A DNA stretch of 5,518 bases from Deltaproteobacteria bacterium (lineage in GTDB: Bacteria; Desulfobacterota; DSM-4660; Desulfatiglandales; HGW-15): positions 1-5,518 of the forward strand of contig DAOVAK010000225.1 of the NCBI GenBank assembly GCA_030671095.1, given 5' to 3'. Positions 1-5,518 of this stretch are shown here, piece after piece. The notes below the pieces were generated by a model. The model was not told the origin of the DNA, did no database searches, and was given only the letters and a program-made list of their open reading frames with translations. Position 1 is the stretch's first letter. Each line of letters opens with the position of its first letter. The position numbers and the translations under genes are program-made.

Positions 1-792
1 GCGGCGGAGGTCGCCATCTGTGACGATACCTACTAGCCCAGACGTGTCTCCAATCACCAGAGTCGATCCCAGGGCCTTGGCGTCCATTTCCTTGATTGCC
101 TCGGCCACCAAGGTATTCTCCTGGACTTTTGGGATGCTGGAGCCGGTGCGCATGATTACTTCAATTGGTACTCGAAGCCGCTCTCCCAGTGCTCCTCCTG
201 GATGGCAGCGGCGAAAATCCTCTAGCTCAAACTCGTGCCTGTTTAAGAGTGCTACGCATACTGCGTCTCCCAAGGCAAGCATGGCGGTAGTGCTGGCAGT
301 GGGGGCCAAACCCAGAGGGCAGGCCTCCCGTTCCACCCCGGCGTAGATTGTCAGATCGCTATTACGGCCCAAGGTAGACTCGGTATTCCCGGTGAAACAG
401 ATGATTCGTGTTCCCAAATCTTTCAAAGTAGGCAGGATCGCTGTCAATTCTTCAGTTTCACCGCTACTGGATAGAACGAGGATGATGTCATCTGAGCTCA
501 CCATACCCAGATCGCCGTGCATGGCCTCCACTGGATGTAAAAAAAGCGACTTGGTACCGGTGCTGTTGAGCGTGGCGACAATCTTCCGGGCAACTATCCC
601 TGACTTGCCGATGCCGGTGACAATGACTCGGCCACGACTTTCATCAATCCAGGTTACAGCTTCTGCAAATTCGGATCCTACCCGGTCGATGAGACCAAAT
701 ATACCCTCGGCTTCAATTCGAAGCACATCCTTCGCCTCGCTAATAATTTTGGCTGCACCCCGGCGAATATTTTTTTTGTTAGGCTTAACCAT
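1..792 (-). CDS. kdsD: Arabinose-5-phosphate isomerase, KdsD/KpsF/GutQ family (3' end beyond window)
   Basis: This enzyme interconverts D-ribulose 5-phosphate and D-arabinose 5-phosphate in the cytoplasm, the first step towards Kdo for lipopolysaccharide or capsule. I translated the minus strand from the ATG at 792. The frame is open for 264 codons and leaves the window at base 1, against about 328 residues for E. coli KdsD, so roughly the last CBS domain is missing. A SIS sugar-isomerase domain covers about residues 35-190: GIGKSG at 60-65, HPVEAMHGDLGMV at 86-98, SSSGETEEL at 108-116, EREACPLGLAPTAST at 154-168, then HPGGALG at 197-203. K63, E115, E156 and H197 line up with the residues I recall as catalytic in E. 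coli (K59, E111, E152, H193). A first CBS domain begins near 210 and ends at TDGDLRR. An in-frame TGA at 804-802 lies just upstream, so ATG 792 is the only reasonable start. It lies 46 bp downstream of purF and is probably co-transcribed. The visible sequence cannot tell KdsD (lipopolysaccharide) from KpsF (capsule) paralogues. Confidence 0.93.
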   Translation of the reverse strand, partial: MVKPNKKNIRRGAAKIISEAKDVLRIEAEGIFGLIDRVGSEFAEAVTWIDESRGRVIVTGIGKSGIVARKIVATLNSTGTKSLFLHPVEAMHGDLGMVSSDDIILVLSSSGETEELTAILPTLKDLGTRIICFTGNTESTLGRNSDLTIYAGVEREACPLGLAPTASTTAMLALGDAVCVALLNRHEFELEDFRRCHPGGALGERLRVPIEVIMRTGSSIPKVQENTLVAEAIKEMDAKALGSTLVIGDTSGLVGIVTDGDLRR

Positions 793-796
793 AGTA

Positions 797-803
797 CCTT
801 CTC
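797..803 (-). promoter_or_regulatory. Ribosome binding site of kdsD
   Basis: The minus strand reads GAGAAGG four bases before the ATG at 792. This is a good purine-rich Shine-Dalgarno sequence, though its spacing is short. An ATG further upstream, at 807-805, overlaps the site but is out of frame with kdsD. The site lies in the 46-bp gap after purF, where I see no terminator hairpin, which fits translation from a purF-kdsD transcript. Confidence 0.6.
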
Positions 804-838
804 ATAGGTAGTTGTTGTGGTGGGAGACGGACACTTTA

Positions 839-2278
839 TCAGTCGACCGAAGCACTAGTTTCCAAACAGTGTTTGTGGAGGTCATCAGCGAAACTGACCG
901 GGTATTCTCCATTGAAACAGGCAAGGCAAAAGCCAGCTGTGTCCATGTTGATGGCCCTAAGAAGTCCCTCTAGACTCAGATAGTGAATACTGTCGAGCCT
1001 CAGGAATTTCCTGATTTCTTCAGTAGAGTGGGTGGCTGCCAGGAGTTCCTTGCGGGAGGGAAAATCAATACCATAATAGCAGGGATAACGGTGCGGCGGA
1101 CAACTCACAACCATGTGTACTTCCTGGGCCCCTGCCTCCCTAAGTGTCTTGACACGATTTCGAGTGGTAGTTCCTCGAACGATGGAGTCCTCAACGATGA
1201 CGAGTCGCTTGTCCCTCAACAGCGGGCGCACGGGATTGAGCTTTACTTTTACATGGAAGTCTCGCATGGCCTGGGTGGGCTCGATAAAAGTACGGCCCAC
1301 GTAGTGGTTACGGATTACGCCCATTTCCAATCGGATGCCGGAGGCCTCGGCGAATCCAAGGGCTGCATAGTTGCCCGAGTCGGGAAACGGCATGACTATG
1401 TCGGCGTCGACTTGATATTCCCGAAATATCTCGTGCCCCAGGCGTTTGCGGGCCAGGTAAACATTCTGGCCAAAAATGTTGCTGTCTGGGCGGGCAAAGT
1501 AGATAAACTCAAAGATGCAGAAGGCGGTGCGGCCGGGATCAGGGAGGTGTCGAGACCTGATCCCATTGTCGTCGATGAATACGATCTCTCCCGGCTCAAC
1601 GTCCCGCAGGTAAGTGGCCCCTATCAGATCCAGGGCACAGGTCTCCGAGGCGATGACATAGGCGTTGTCGTCTAGAAGGCCCAGGCACAGGGGTCGAAAG
1701 CCGTAAGGATCTCGGGCGCCAATGATCTGGTCTTCTGTGGACATAACCAATGAATAAGCGCCTTTAATCTCACTCAAGGAGGTGATCAGTGCCTCTTCCA
1801 GGCCATGAACAAGTTGCCGGGCCATAAGATGCACGATCACCTCACTGTCCATGCTTGTTTGAAAAATTGAGCCTCGCTGTTCCAGTTCGCACTTCAGATG
1901 ATGGGCATTAACCAGGTTGCCGTTGTGGGCGATGGCGAGGCTACAGCCGGAGTGAGTGATGCAGAAAGGTTGGGCGTTGACGAGCACGGACGAGCCGGTG
2001 GTGGAATAACGCACGTGTCCAACACCGAGATGGCCCTTCAGGCTAGCAAGGACATCTTCGTTGAAAATTTCGCTCACCAACCCCATGCCCTTGTGATGGC
2101 GCATCAGTCGACCATCGCCGACGCTGATGCCGGCACTCTCTTGGCCCCGGTGCTGAAGGGCATAGAGACCGAAATAGGTAAGACGGGCGGTGTCTTCGTG
2201 CCCATAAATGGCGAAGATGCCACACTCTTCCTTTGGTCTACCGTCAGGGATAATTATGGGGTGCGAGTGGTTGCGCAA
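839..2278 (-). CDS. purF: Amidophosphoribosyltransferase (glutamine PRPP amidotransferase), Fe-S type
   Basis: PurF transfers the amide nitrogen of glutamine to PRPP to give 5-phosphoribosylamine, the committed step of purine synthesis in the cytoplasm. The 479-residue protein has an N-terminal Ntn-hydrolase glutaminase domain and a C-terminal phosphoribosyltransferase domain. Cys19, in EECGIFAIYG, is the expected nucleophile once an 18-residue propeptide is removed. HVRYSTTG (88-95), AHNGNL (117-122) and SMDSE (142-146) are the other glutaminase motifs. The PRPP loop is VIVEDSIVRGTTTR at 360-373. C254, C400, C451 and C454 (CLACF) match the four cysteines that hold the 4Fe-4S cluster in Bacillus subtilis PurF, so a cluster is inferred; the E. 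coli type lacks it. The start is TTG at 2278, backed by a Shine-Dalgarno six bases upstream and an in-frame TAA at 2290-2288 that rules out a longer form. It ends in TGA. kdsD follows after 46 bp; carB lies 289 bp upstream on the same strand. Confidence 0.97.
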   Translation of the reverse strand: MRNHSHPIIIPDGRPKEECGIFAIYGHEDTARLTYFGLYALQHRGQESAGISVGDGRLMRHHKGMGLVSEIFNEDVLASLKGHLGVGHVRYSTTGSSVLVNAQPFCITHSGCSLAIAHNGNLVNAHHLKCELEQRGSIFQTSMDSEVIVHLMARQLVHGLEEALITSLSEIKGAYSLVMSTEDQIIGARDPYGFRPLCLGLLDDNAYVIASETCALDLIGATYLRDVEPGEIVFIDDNGIRSRHLPDPGRTAFCIFEFIYFARPDSNIFGQNVYLARKRLGHEIFREYQVDADIVMPFPDSGNYAALGFAEASGIRLEMGVIRNHYVGRTFIEPTQAMRDFHVKVKLNPVRPLLRDKRLVIVEDSIVRGTTTRNRVKTLREAGAQEVHMVVSCPPHRYPCYYGIDFPSRKELLAATHSTEEIRKFLRLDSIHYLSLEGLLRAINMDTAGFCLACFNGEYPVSFADDLHKHCLETSASVD

Positions 2279-2284
2279 AGTAAG

Positions 2285-2289
2285 TCCTT
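2285..2289 (-). promoter_or_regulatory. Ribosome binding site fixing the TTG start of purF
   Basis: The minus strand reads AAGGA, then six bases, then TTG at 2278. The in-frame stop TAA at 2290-2288 overlaps the start of this motif. No ATG or GTG lies in frame between that stop and the nucleophilic Cys19 codon. TTG is therefore the only recognised start codon that keeps the complete glutaminase domain. Confidence 0.75.
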
Positions 2290-2292
2290 ATA

Positions 2293-2336
2293 ATGAGCTA
2301 AAGTGTCTAAATAGAAAATGCCTAAAATGAACTAAA
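2293..2336. repeat. Degenerate 9-10 bp tandem repeat, consensus roughly RTGNNCTAAA
   Basis: On the plus strand the units are ATGAGCTAAA (2293-2302), GTGTCTAAA (2303-2311), a short TAGAAA (2312-2317), ATGCCTAAA (2318-2326) and ATGAACTAAA (2327-2336). Four of the five share an RTG start and a CTAAA end. The array lies directly upstream of the purF ribosome binding site, so it would be in the leader of a transcript started further upstream. The unit length and sequence differ from the 7-bp arrays nearby. Confidence 0.6.
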
Positions 2337-2350
2337 AAATCAAAGAATCC

Positions 2351-2371
2351 AGTAGTCAGGAGTCAGTAGTT
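2351..2371. repeat. Three-unit 7-bp tandem repeat (AGTAGTC family)
   Basis: On the plus strand AGTAGTC (2351-2357), AGGAGTC (2358-2364) and AGTAGTT (2365-2371) follow each other without a gap. Each later unit differs from the first at a single base. With three copies this could be chance on its own, but it sits in a spacer with other arrays of the same period. Confidence 0.6.
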
Positions 2372-2379
2372 GATAAAAA

Positions 2380-2456
2380 CTCAATCTTCATGTCGCATTT
2401 CATATTTTTCAATCCGTATTCCTAAATCCCAATGACTAAGGCTTCAGTGTTCAGAT
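2380..2456. repeat. Strongly degenerate 7-bp periodic stretch
   Basis: Cut into sevens from 2380, eleven successive plus-strand units all have a pyrimidine in position 1 and A in position 4. Examples are CTCAATC, CGCATTT, TTCAATC, CGTATTC, CTAAATC, TTCAGTG and TTCAGAT. The unit sequences are otherwise quite varied, so this may be a decayed array, and part of the fit may come from choosing the register by eye. Confidence 0.4.
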
Positions 2457-2480
2457 TTAAGCATTTTTGTTTTTCTTCCC

Positions 2481-2571
2481 TGACACCTGACACCCGACAC
2501 CTGAAACCTTTAATTCTTCAATCTGCAATCTAAAATCTACAATCGCCAATCGTCAATCGTCAACTCTTCAA
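2481..2571. repeat. Composite 7-bp tandem repeat array, 13 units in one register
   Basis: On the plus strand four GACACC-type units come first: TGACACC, TGACACC, CGACACC, TGAAACC (2481-2508). A linker unit TTTAATT (2509-2515) follows. Then come seven CNNCAAT-type units: CTTCAAT, CTGCAAT, CTAAAAT, CTACAAT, CGCCAAT, CGTCAAT, CGTCAAC (2516-2564). TCTTCAA (2565-2571) closes the array. All thirteen keep one unbroken 7-bp register across 91 bp, although two unrelated consensus sequences are used. The last unit contains the carB stop codon. Heptanucleotide repeats of this style are known from other bacteria, for example the short tandemly repeated sequences of filamentous cyanobacteria. I cannot say whether this family has been described. 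Confidence 0.85.
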
Positions 2572-5518
2572 TTATTTCCATGGTATTCTTGAATCGACCT
2601 AACCTCCAACTCGCCGCTGCATAGCGCATCGATGGCCTGGGCAAAAGCTCTGGCGCCGGCAATGGTCGTGGCGTATGGTAGATTATAAACCAAGGTGGCC
2701 CGCCGAATCAAATAGGCGTCGGAGGCCGTTTTTCTCCCAGTGCTGGTATTGATGACCAGGTTGATTTCCTCGTTCTTGATATGGTCTATGACATGAGGGC
2801 GTCCCTCACTCAATTTTGCCACCATACGGTTGTGCACTCCATGCTTTGTCAGGAAATCGGAGGTCCCCTGGGTAGCATAGATCCCAAAGTCTATCTGGGC
2901 GAAGTCCCTGGCAACGGGAAGAATGGCCTGTTTGTCCTGGTCACGGACGCTAATAAATACATTCCCATTTAATGGTAGAGAATACCCGGCCGCCAGTTGG
3001 GCTTTGGCGAAGGCCATACCAAAGGTCCTGTCAATTCCCATTACCTCGCCGGTAGATTTCATTTCCGGGCCTAAAAGGATATCTACCTCTGGGAAACGTA
3101 TGAAAGGAAATACCGACTCTTTGACCGCAAGGTGAGTCGGTTCCACCTCTCGGGTAAAGCCAAGTTCGGATAGGGTCTTCCCCAGCATAACCTTGGTGGC
3201 GAGCTTGGCAAGAGGCACACCAATTGCCTTACTTACAAAAGGCGCCGAGCGAGAGGCCCTGGGGTTTACCTCCAGCACGTAAATTAAATTGTCTTTAACT
3301 GCGTATTGTATATTCATAAGGCCCACCACCCCTAATTCCTGCGCCAGAGCCTTTGTCTGAACCTTGATCTCCTGAATGAGTTCCTGGGAAATACTGATGG
3401 GAGGGAGCACACAGGCGCTGTCACCAGAGTGAATCCCTGCCTCCTCAATGTGCTCCATGATGCCGCCAATCACCGTGGTTGTACCGTCGGAAATGGCATC
3501 CACATCTATTTCTATAGCGTCCCGGAGAAATTGATCTACCAAGATGGGATGGCCATGGGAAACATGGACCGCCTTATGAATGAAGGCTTCCAGTTGTTCT
3601 TGTTCGTAAACGATTTCCATAGCCCGGCCACCCAAAACGTAGGACGGCCGCACCAAAACCGGGTAGCCAATTTTGGTTGCCGCCTGGAGGGCTTCGGAAG
3701 CGCTGGTGGCAATAGCATTTTTCGGCTGTCTCAGCCCGAGTTTCTTTATGAGGGCTTGGAAACGTTCTCGGTCCTCGGCCCTATCGATACTGTCCGGGGT
3801 TGTACCGATGATGGGGGCACCAGCCTTTGCCAGAGGAACGGCGAGGTTCAACGGCGTCTGGCCACCGAACTGGACGATGAGGCCGTCCGGTGACTCCCTC
3901 TCAATTATGTGAAGAACGTCCTCGTAGGTTAGAGGCTCGAAGTACAGTTTGTCTGAAGTGTCATAGTCGGTACTTACCGTTTCCGGATTGGAATTTACCA
4001 TGATCGACTGCACCCCCTCCTCACGCAGGGCAAAGGAGGCGTGGACACAGCAGTAATCAAATTCGATACCCTGACCGATGCGGTTGGGGCCGCCCCCCAG
4101 GATCATCACTTTGCGTACCTCGGCGGGCCGTGATTCATCCTCGTACTCATAAGTGGAATAGTAGTAAGGGGTATACGCTTCGAATTCAGCTGCACAGGTA
4201 TCCACCAACTTGTAAACTGGAACGATATCAGCCTGTGTACGACGTTCGCGGATGGTATCGTCATCCGTTCCCGTAAGTTCCGCCAAGCGACGGTCGGAAA
4301 ATCCGTATGCTTTGGACTGTCGCAAGAGGTCATCGCTCAAGGGCTGCTGGCGCAAGTGAGTCTCAAAATTCAGAATTTGCTCGATGTTGTAGAGGAACCA
4401 GGGGTCGATTTTGGTAAGTTGGTGGATTTCTTCCAGTTCTATTCCTGCCTCCATGGCCGCGGTAAGATAAAAGAGCCTCTCTGAGTTGGGCTCGCGTAGC
4501 TTTTGGCGAATAAGACCCTGGTATTCCGGGTTTTTGAGAGACTCGGGAGATAGACCGCTGTTCATGGAAAAACGGCCTATTTCCAGGGAGCGCACTGCTT
4601 TCTGCAGGGCTTCCTTAAAGGTACGGCCGATGGCCATGGTCTCGCCCACCGATTTCATTGTTGTGGTAAGGGAATCAGGAGTTTGAGAGAATTTTTCGAA
4701 AGTCCAGCGGGGAATTTTCACCACGCAATAGTCAATGGCGGGTTCGAACGAGGCCCGCGTTTCTCGAGTGATATCGTTGGTGATCTCATCCAGGCTGTAG
4801 CCAACAGCAAGTTTGGCGGCGATTTTGGCGATGGGGAAGCCGGTGGCTTTGGAGGCCAGGGCGGAGGAGCGTGATACCCGGGGGTTCATTTCTATGATAA
4901 CCATCTCGCCGTCTTCGGGGTTGATGGCAAATTGAATGTTTGAACCGCCGGTTTCCACGCCGATTTCTCTGATCACATCGATGGACGCATCCCTCATTGC
5001 CTGATATTCACGGTCGGTTAACGTCTGAGCCGGAGCCACGGTGATGCTGTCACCAGTGTGTATGCCCATGGGATCGAAATTCTCGATGGAGCAGATGATA
5101 ACCACATTGTCCATGTGGTCTCTCATCACCTCCAGTTCGAATTCCTTCCACCCCAAAACTGATTCTTCCAGCATGATGGTGCGGTTCATACTGGCATCCA
5201 GGCCTGCACGGGCCATACGTTCCAAATCTTCCCGGTTGTAGACAACACCGCCCCCAGTGCCTCCGAGAGTGAAGGAGGGTCGAATAATCAAGGGAAAACC
5301 GATCTCTTCTGCCACCTGGCGGACTTCTTCCATGGAGCGGGCAATTCCACTGACAGGTACCCTCAAACCTATCTTCTCCATGGCAGCCCGGAAAAGCTTG
5401 CGATCCTCCCCTTTTTTGATCACCGGCAGGGAGGCGCCAATTACCTCCACCCCGTAACGCTCCAAAGCTCCCATCTCACCCACTGCCACCGCCACGTTTA
5501 AGGCTGTCTGACCTCCCA
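2568..5518 (-). CDS. carB: Carbamoyl-phosphate synthase large subunit (5' end beyond window)
   Basis: CarB uses ammonia from the glutaminase subunit CarA, bicarbonate and two ATP to make carbamoyl phosphate for pyrimidine and arginine synthesis. Numbering from the first full codon at 5516, 982 residues are visible. They begin GGQTALN, which is residue 91 in E. coli CarB (1073 residues), so about 90 are missing and the full length would be normal. The GTG at 5495 is internal and not the start. The first ATP-grasp half contains [12 protein letters not shown] (79-90), [15 protein letters not shown] (153-167) and [18 protein letters not shown] (209-226). The oligomerisation region follows at about 315-465. 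The second half begins [19 protein letters not shown] (471-489) and contains [15 protein letters not shown] (623-637), HSGDSA (696-701) and EVNPRASRS (749-757). The MGS-like allosteric domain covers about 850 to the end, with ATQGT (881-885) and EGRPHV (904-909). Both halves look intact. The stop is TGA at 2570-2568. carA is expected upstream but is not in view. Confidence 0.98.
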   Translation of the reverse strand, partial: GGQTALNVAVAVGEMGALERYGVEVIGASLPVIKKGEDRKLFRAAMEKIGLRVPVSGIARSMEEVRQVAEEIGFPLIIRPSFTLGGTGGGVVYNREDLERMARAGLDASMNRTIMLEESVLGWKEFELEVMRDHMDNVVIICSIENFDPMGIHTGDSITVAPAQTLTDREYQAMRDASIDVIREIGVETGGSNIQFAINPEDGEMVIIEMNPRVSRSSALASKATGFPIAKIAAKLAVGYSLDEITNDITRETRASFEPAIDYCVVKIPRWTFEKFSQTPDSLTTTMKSVGETMAIGRTFKEALQKAVRSLEIGRFSMNSGLSPESLKNPEYQGLIRQKLREPNSERLFYLTAAMEAGIELEEIHQLTKIDPWFLYNIEQILNFETHLRQQPLSDDLLRQSKAYGFSDRRLAELTGTDDDTIRERRTQADIVPVYKLVDTCAAEFEAYTPYYYSTYEYEDESRPAEVRKVMILGGGPNRIGQGIEFDYCCVHASFALREEGVQSIMVNSNPETVSTDYDTSDKLYFEPLTYEDVLHIIERESPDGLIVQFGGQTPLNLAVPLAKAGAPIIGTTPDSIDRAEDRERFQALIKKLGLRQPKNAIATSASEALQAATKIGYPVLVRPSYVLGGRAMEIVYEQEQLEAFIHKAVHVSHGHPILVDQFLRDAIEIDVDAISDGTTTVIGGIMEHIEEAGIHSGDSACVLPPISISQELIQEIKVQTKALAQELGVVGLMNIQYAVKDNLIYVLEVNPRASRSAPFVSKAIGVPLAKLATKVMLGKTLSELGFTREVEPTHLAVKESVFPFIRFPEVDILLGPEMKSTGEVMGIDRTFGMAFAKAQLAAGYSLPLNGNVFISVRDQDKQAILPVARDFAQIDFGIYATQGTSDFLTKHGVHNRMVAKLSEGRPHVIDHIKNEEINLVINTSTGRKTASDAYLIRRATLVYNLPYATTIAGARAFAQAIDALCSGELEVRSIQEYHGNN

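Larger units (their letters stand above)
2279..2567. other. AT-rich carB-purF spacer, 289 bp, no gene
   Basis: This stretch lies between the carB stop and the purF start. I see no credible reading frame, tRNA or other RNA gene in it. It is clearly richer in A and T than the flanking genes and consists mostly of degenerate short tandem repeats, listed separately. I could not find a convincing hairpin followed by a T-run for carB, nor a well-formed sigma-70 promoter for purF, although a spacer this long could hold either. The function of the spacer is unknown. Confidence 0.8.

Noticed and set aside
20..811. Two plus-strand open frames (20-346 and 392-811).
   Set aside because: They are antisense to the kdsD frame, which carries the full set of SIS-domain motifs. 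Their translations are low in recognisable structure.
983..1675. A 230-codon open frame on the plus strand.
   Set aside because: It lies wholly antisense to purF, whose protein is conserved over its full length. The antisense translation resembles no family I know, and such frames are common opposite coding DNA.
2287..2292. TATAAG on the minus strand as a -10 box for purF.
   Set aside because: It overlaps the Shine-Dalgarno sequence. Transcription from it would start at or beyond the TTG and leave no ribosome binding site.
2441..2462. A possible hairpin (GCTT...AAGC) as a carB terminator.
   Set aside because: The stem is only four base pairs with a long loop, and the expected T-run is absent on the minus strand.
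2520..2564. A sigma-70-like promoter on the minus strand, with TTGACG and TAGATT about 18 bp apart.
   Set aside because: Both boxes arise from the repeated units themselves, and several equivalent pairs exist. Nothing marks one as a real promoter, and it would lie about 250 bp from purF.
2481..2571. A CRISPR array.
   Set aside because: The units are 7 bp and adjoin directly without unique spacers, and no cas gene is present in the window.
3429..3893. A 154-codon plus-strand frame, with several shorter ones over 2781-5457.
   Set aside because: All lie opposite the continuous, well-conserved carB frame and have no motif or ribosome binding site that I can recognise.
5493..5495. GTG as the start of carB.
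   Set aside because: The frame is open upstream to the window edge and encodes GGQTALN, a conserved internal CarB motif about 90 residues into the protein.

Overview
The window holds three genes, all read on the minus strand. In transcription order they are carB (large subunit of carbamoyl-phosphate synthase; its 5' end lies beyond the right edge), purF (amidophosphoribosyltransferase, complete) and a kdsD/kpsF-type arabinose-5-phosphate isomerase (its 3' end lies beyond the left edge). The plus-strand open frames are antisense shadows of these genes. I found no RNA gene, CRISPR array, transposase or phage gene.

The organism is a Gram-negative bacterium, because an arabinose-5-phosphate isomerase with a CBS domain normally feeds Kdo synthesis for lipopolysaccharide. 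The PurF is the Bacillus-type form, with an N-terminal propeptide and four cysteines placed as iron-sulfur cluster ligands. Together with the repeat-rich intergenic DNA this suggests, but does not prove, a member of the Desulfobacterota (former Deltaproteobacteria) or a similar lineage. The phylum is inferred from impression and not from a search.

Layout: 1-792 kdsD (264 codons visible); 793-838 a short gap with the kdsD ribosome binding site; 839-2278 purF, starting at TTG; 2279-2567 a 289-bp AT-rich spacer; 2568-5518 carB (982 residues visible, about 90 N-terminal residues missing by comparison with E. coli). purF and kdsD are close enough to share a transcript. The long spacer between carB and purF leaves open whether those two are co-transcribed.

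Metabolically, CarB makes carbamoyl phosphate for pyrimidines and arginine. PurF commits PRPP and glutamine to purines. KdsD makes the precursor of Kdo. The first two are glutamine-using nucleotide steps; the third is an envelope gene.

The coding content is ordinary. The one part that the genes do not explain is the carB-purF spacer. It is built largely of degenerate short tandem repeats, most with a 7-bp period, in several sequence families. One array runs into the carB stop codon.
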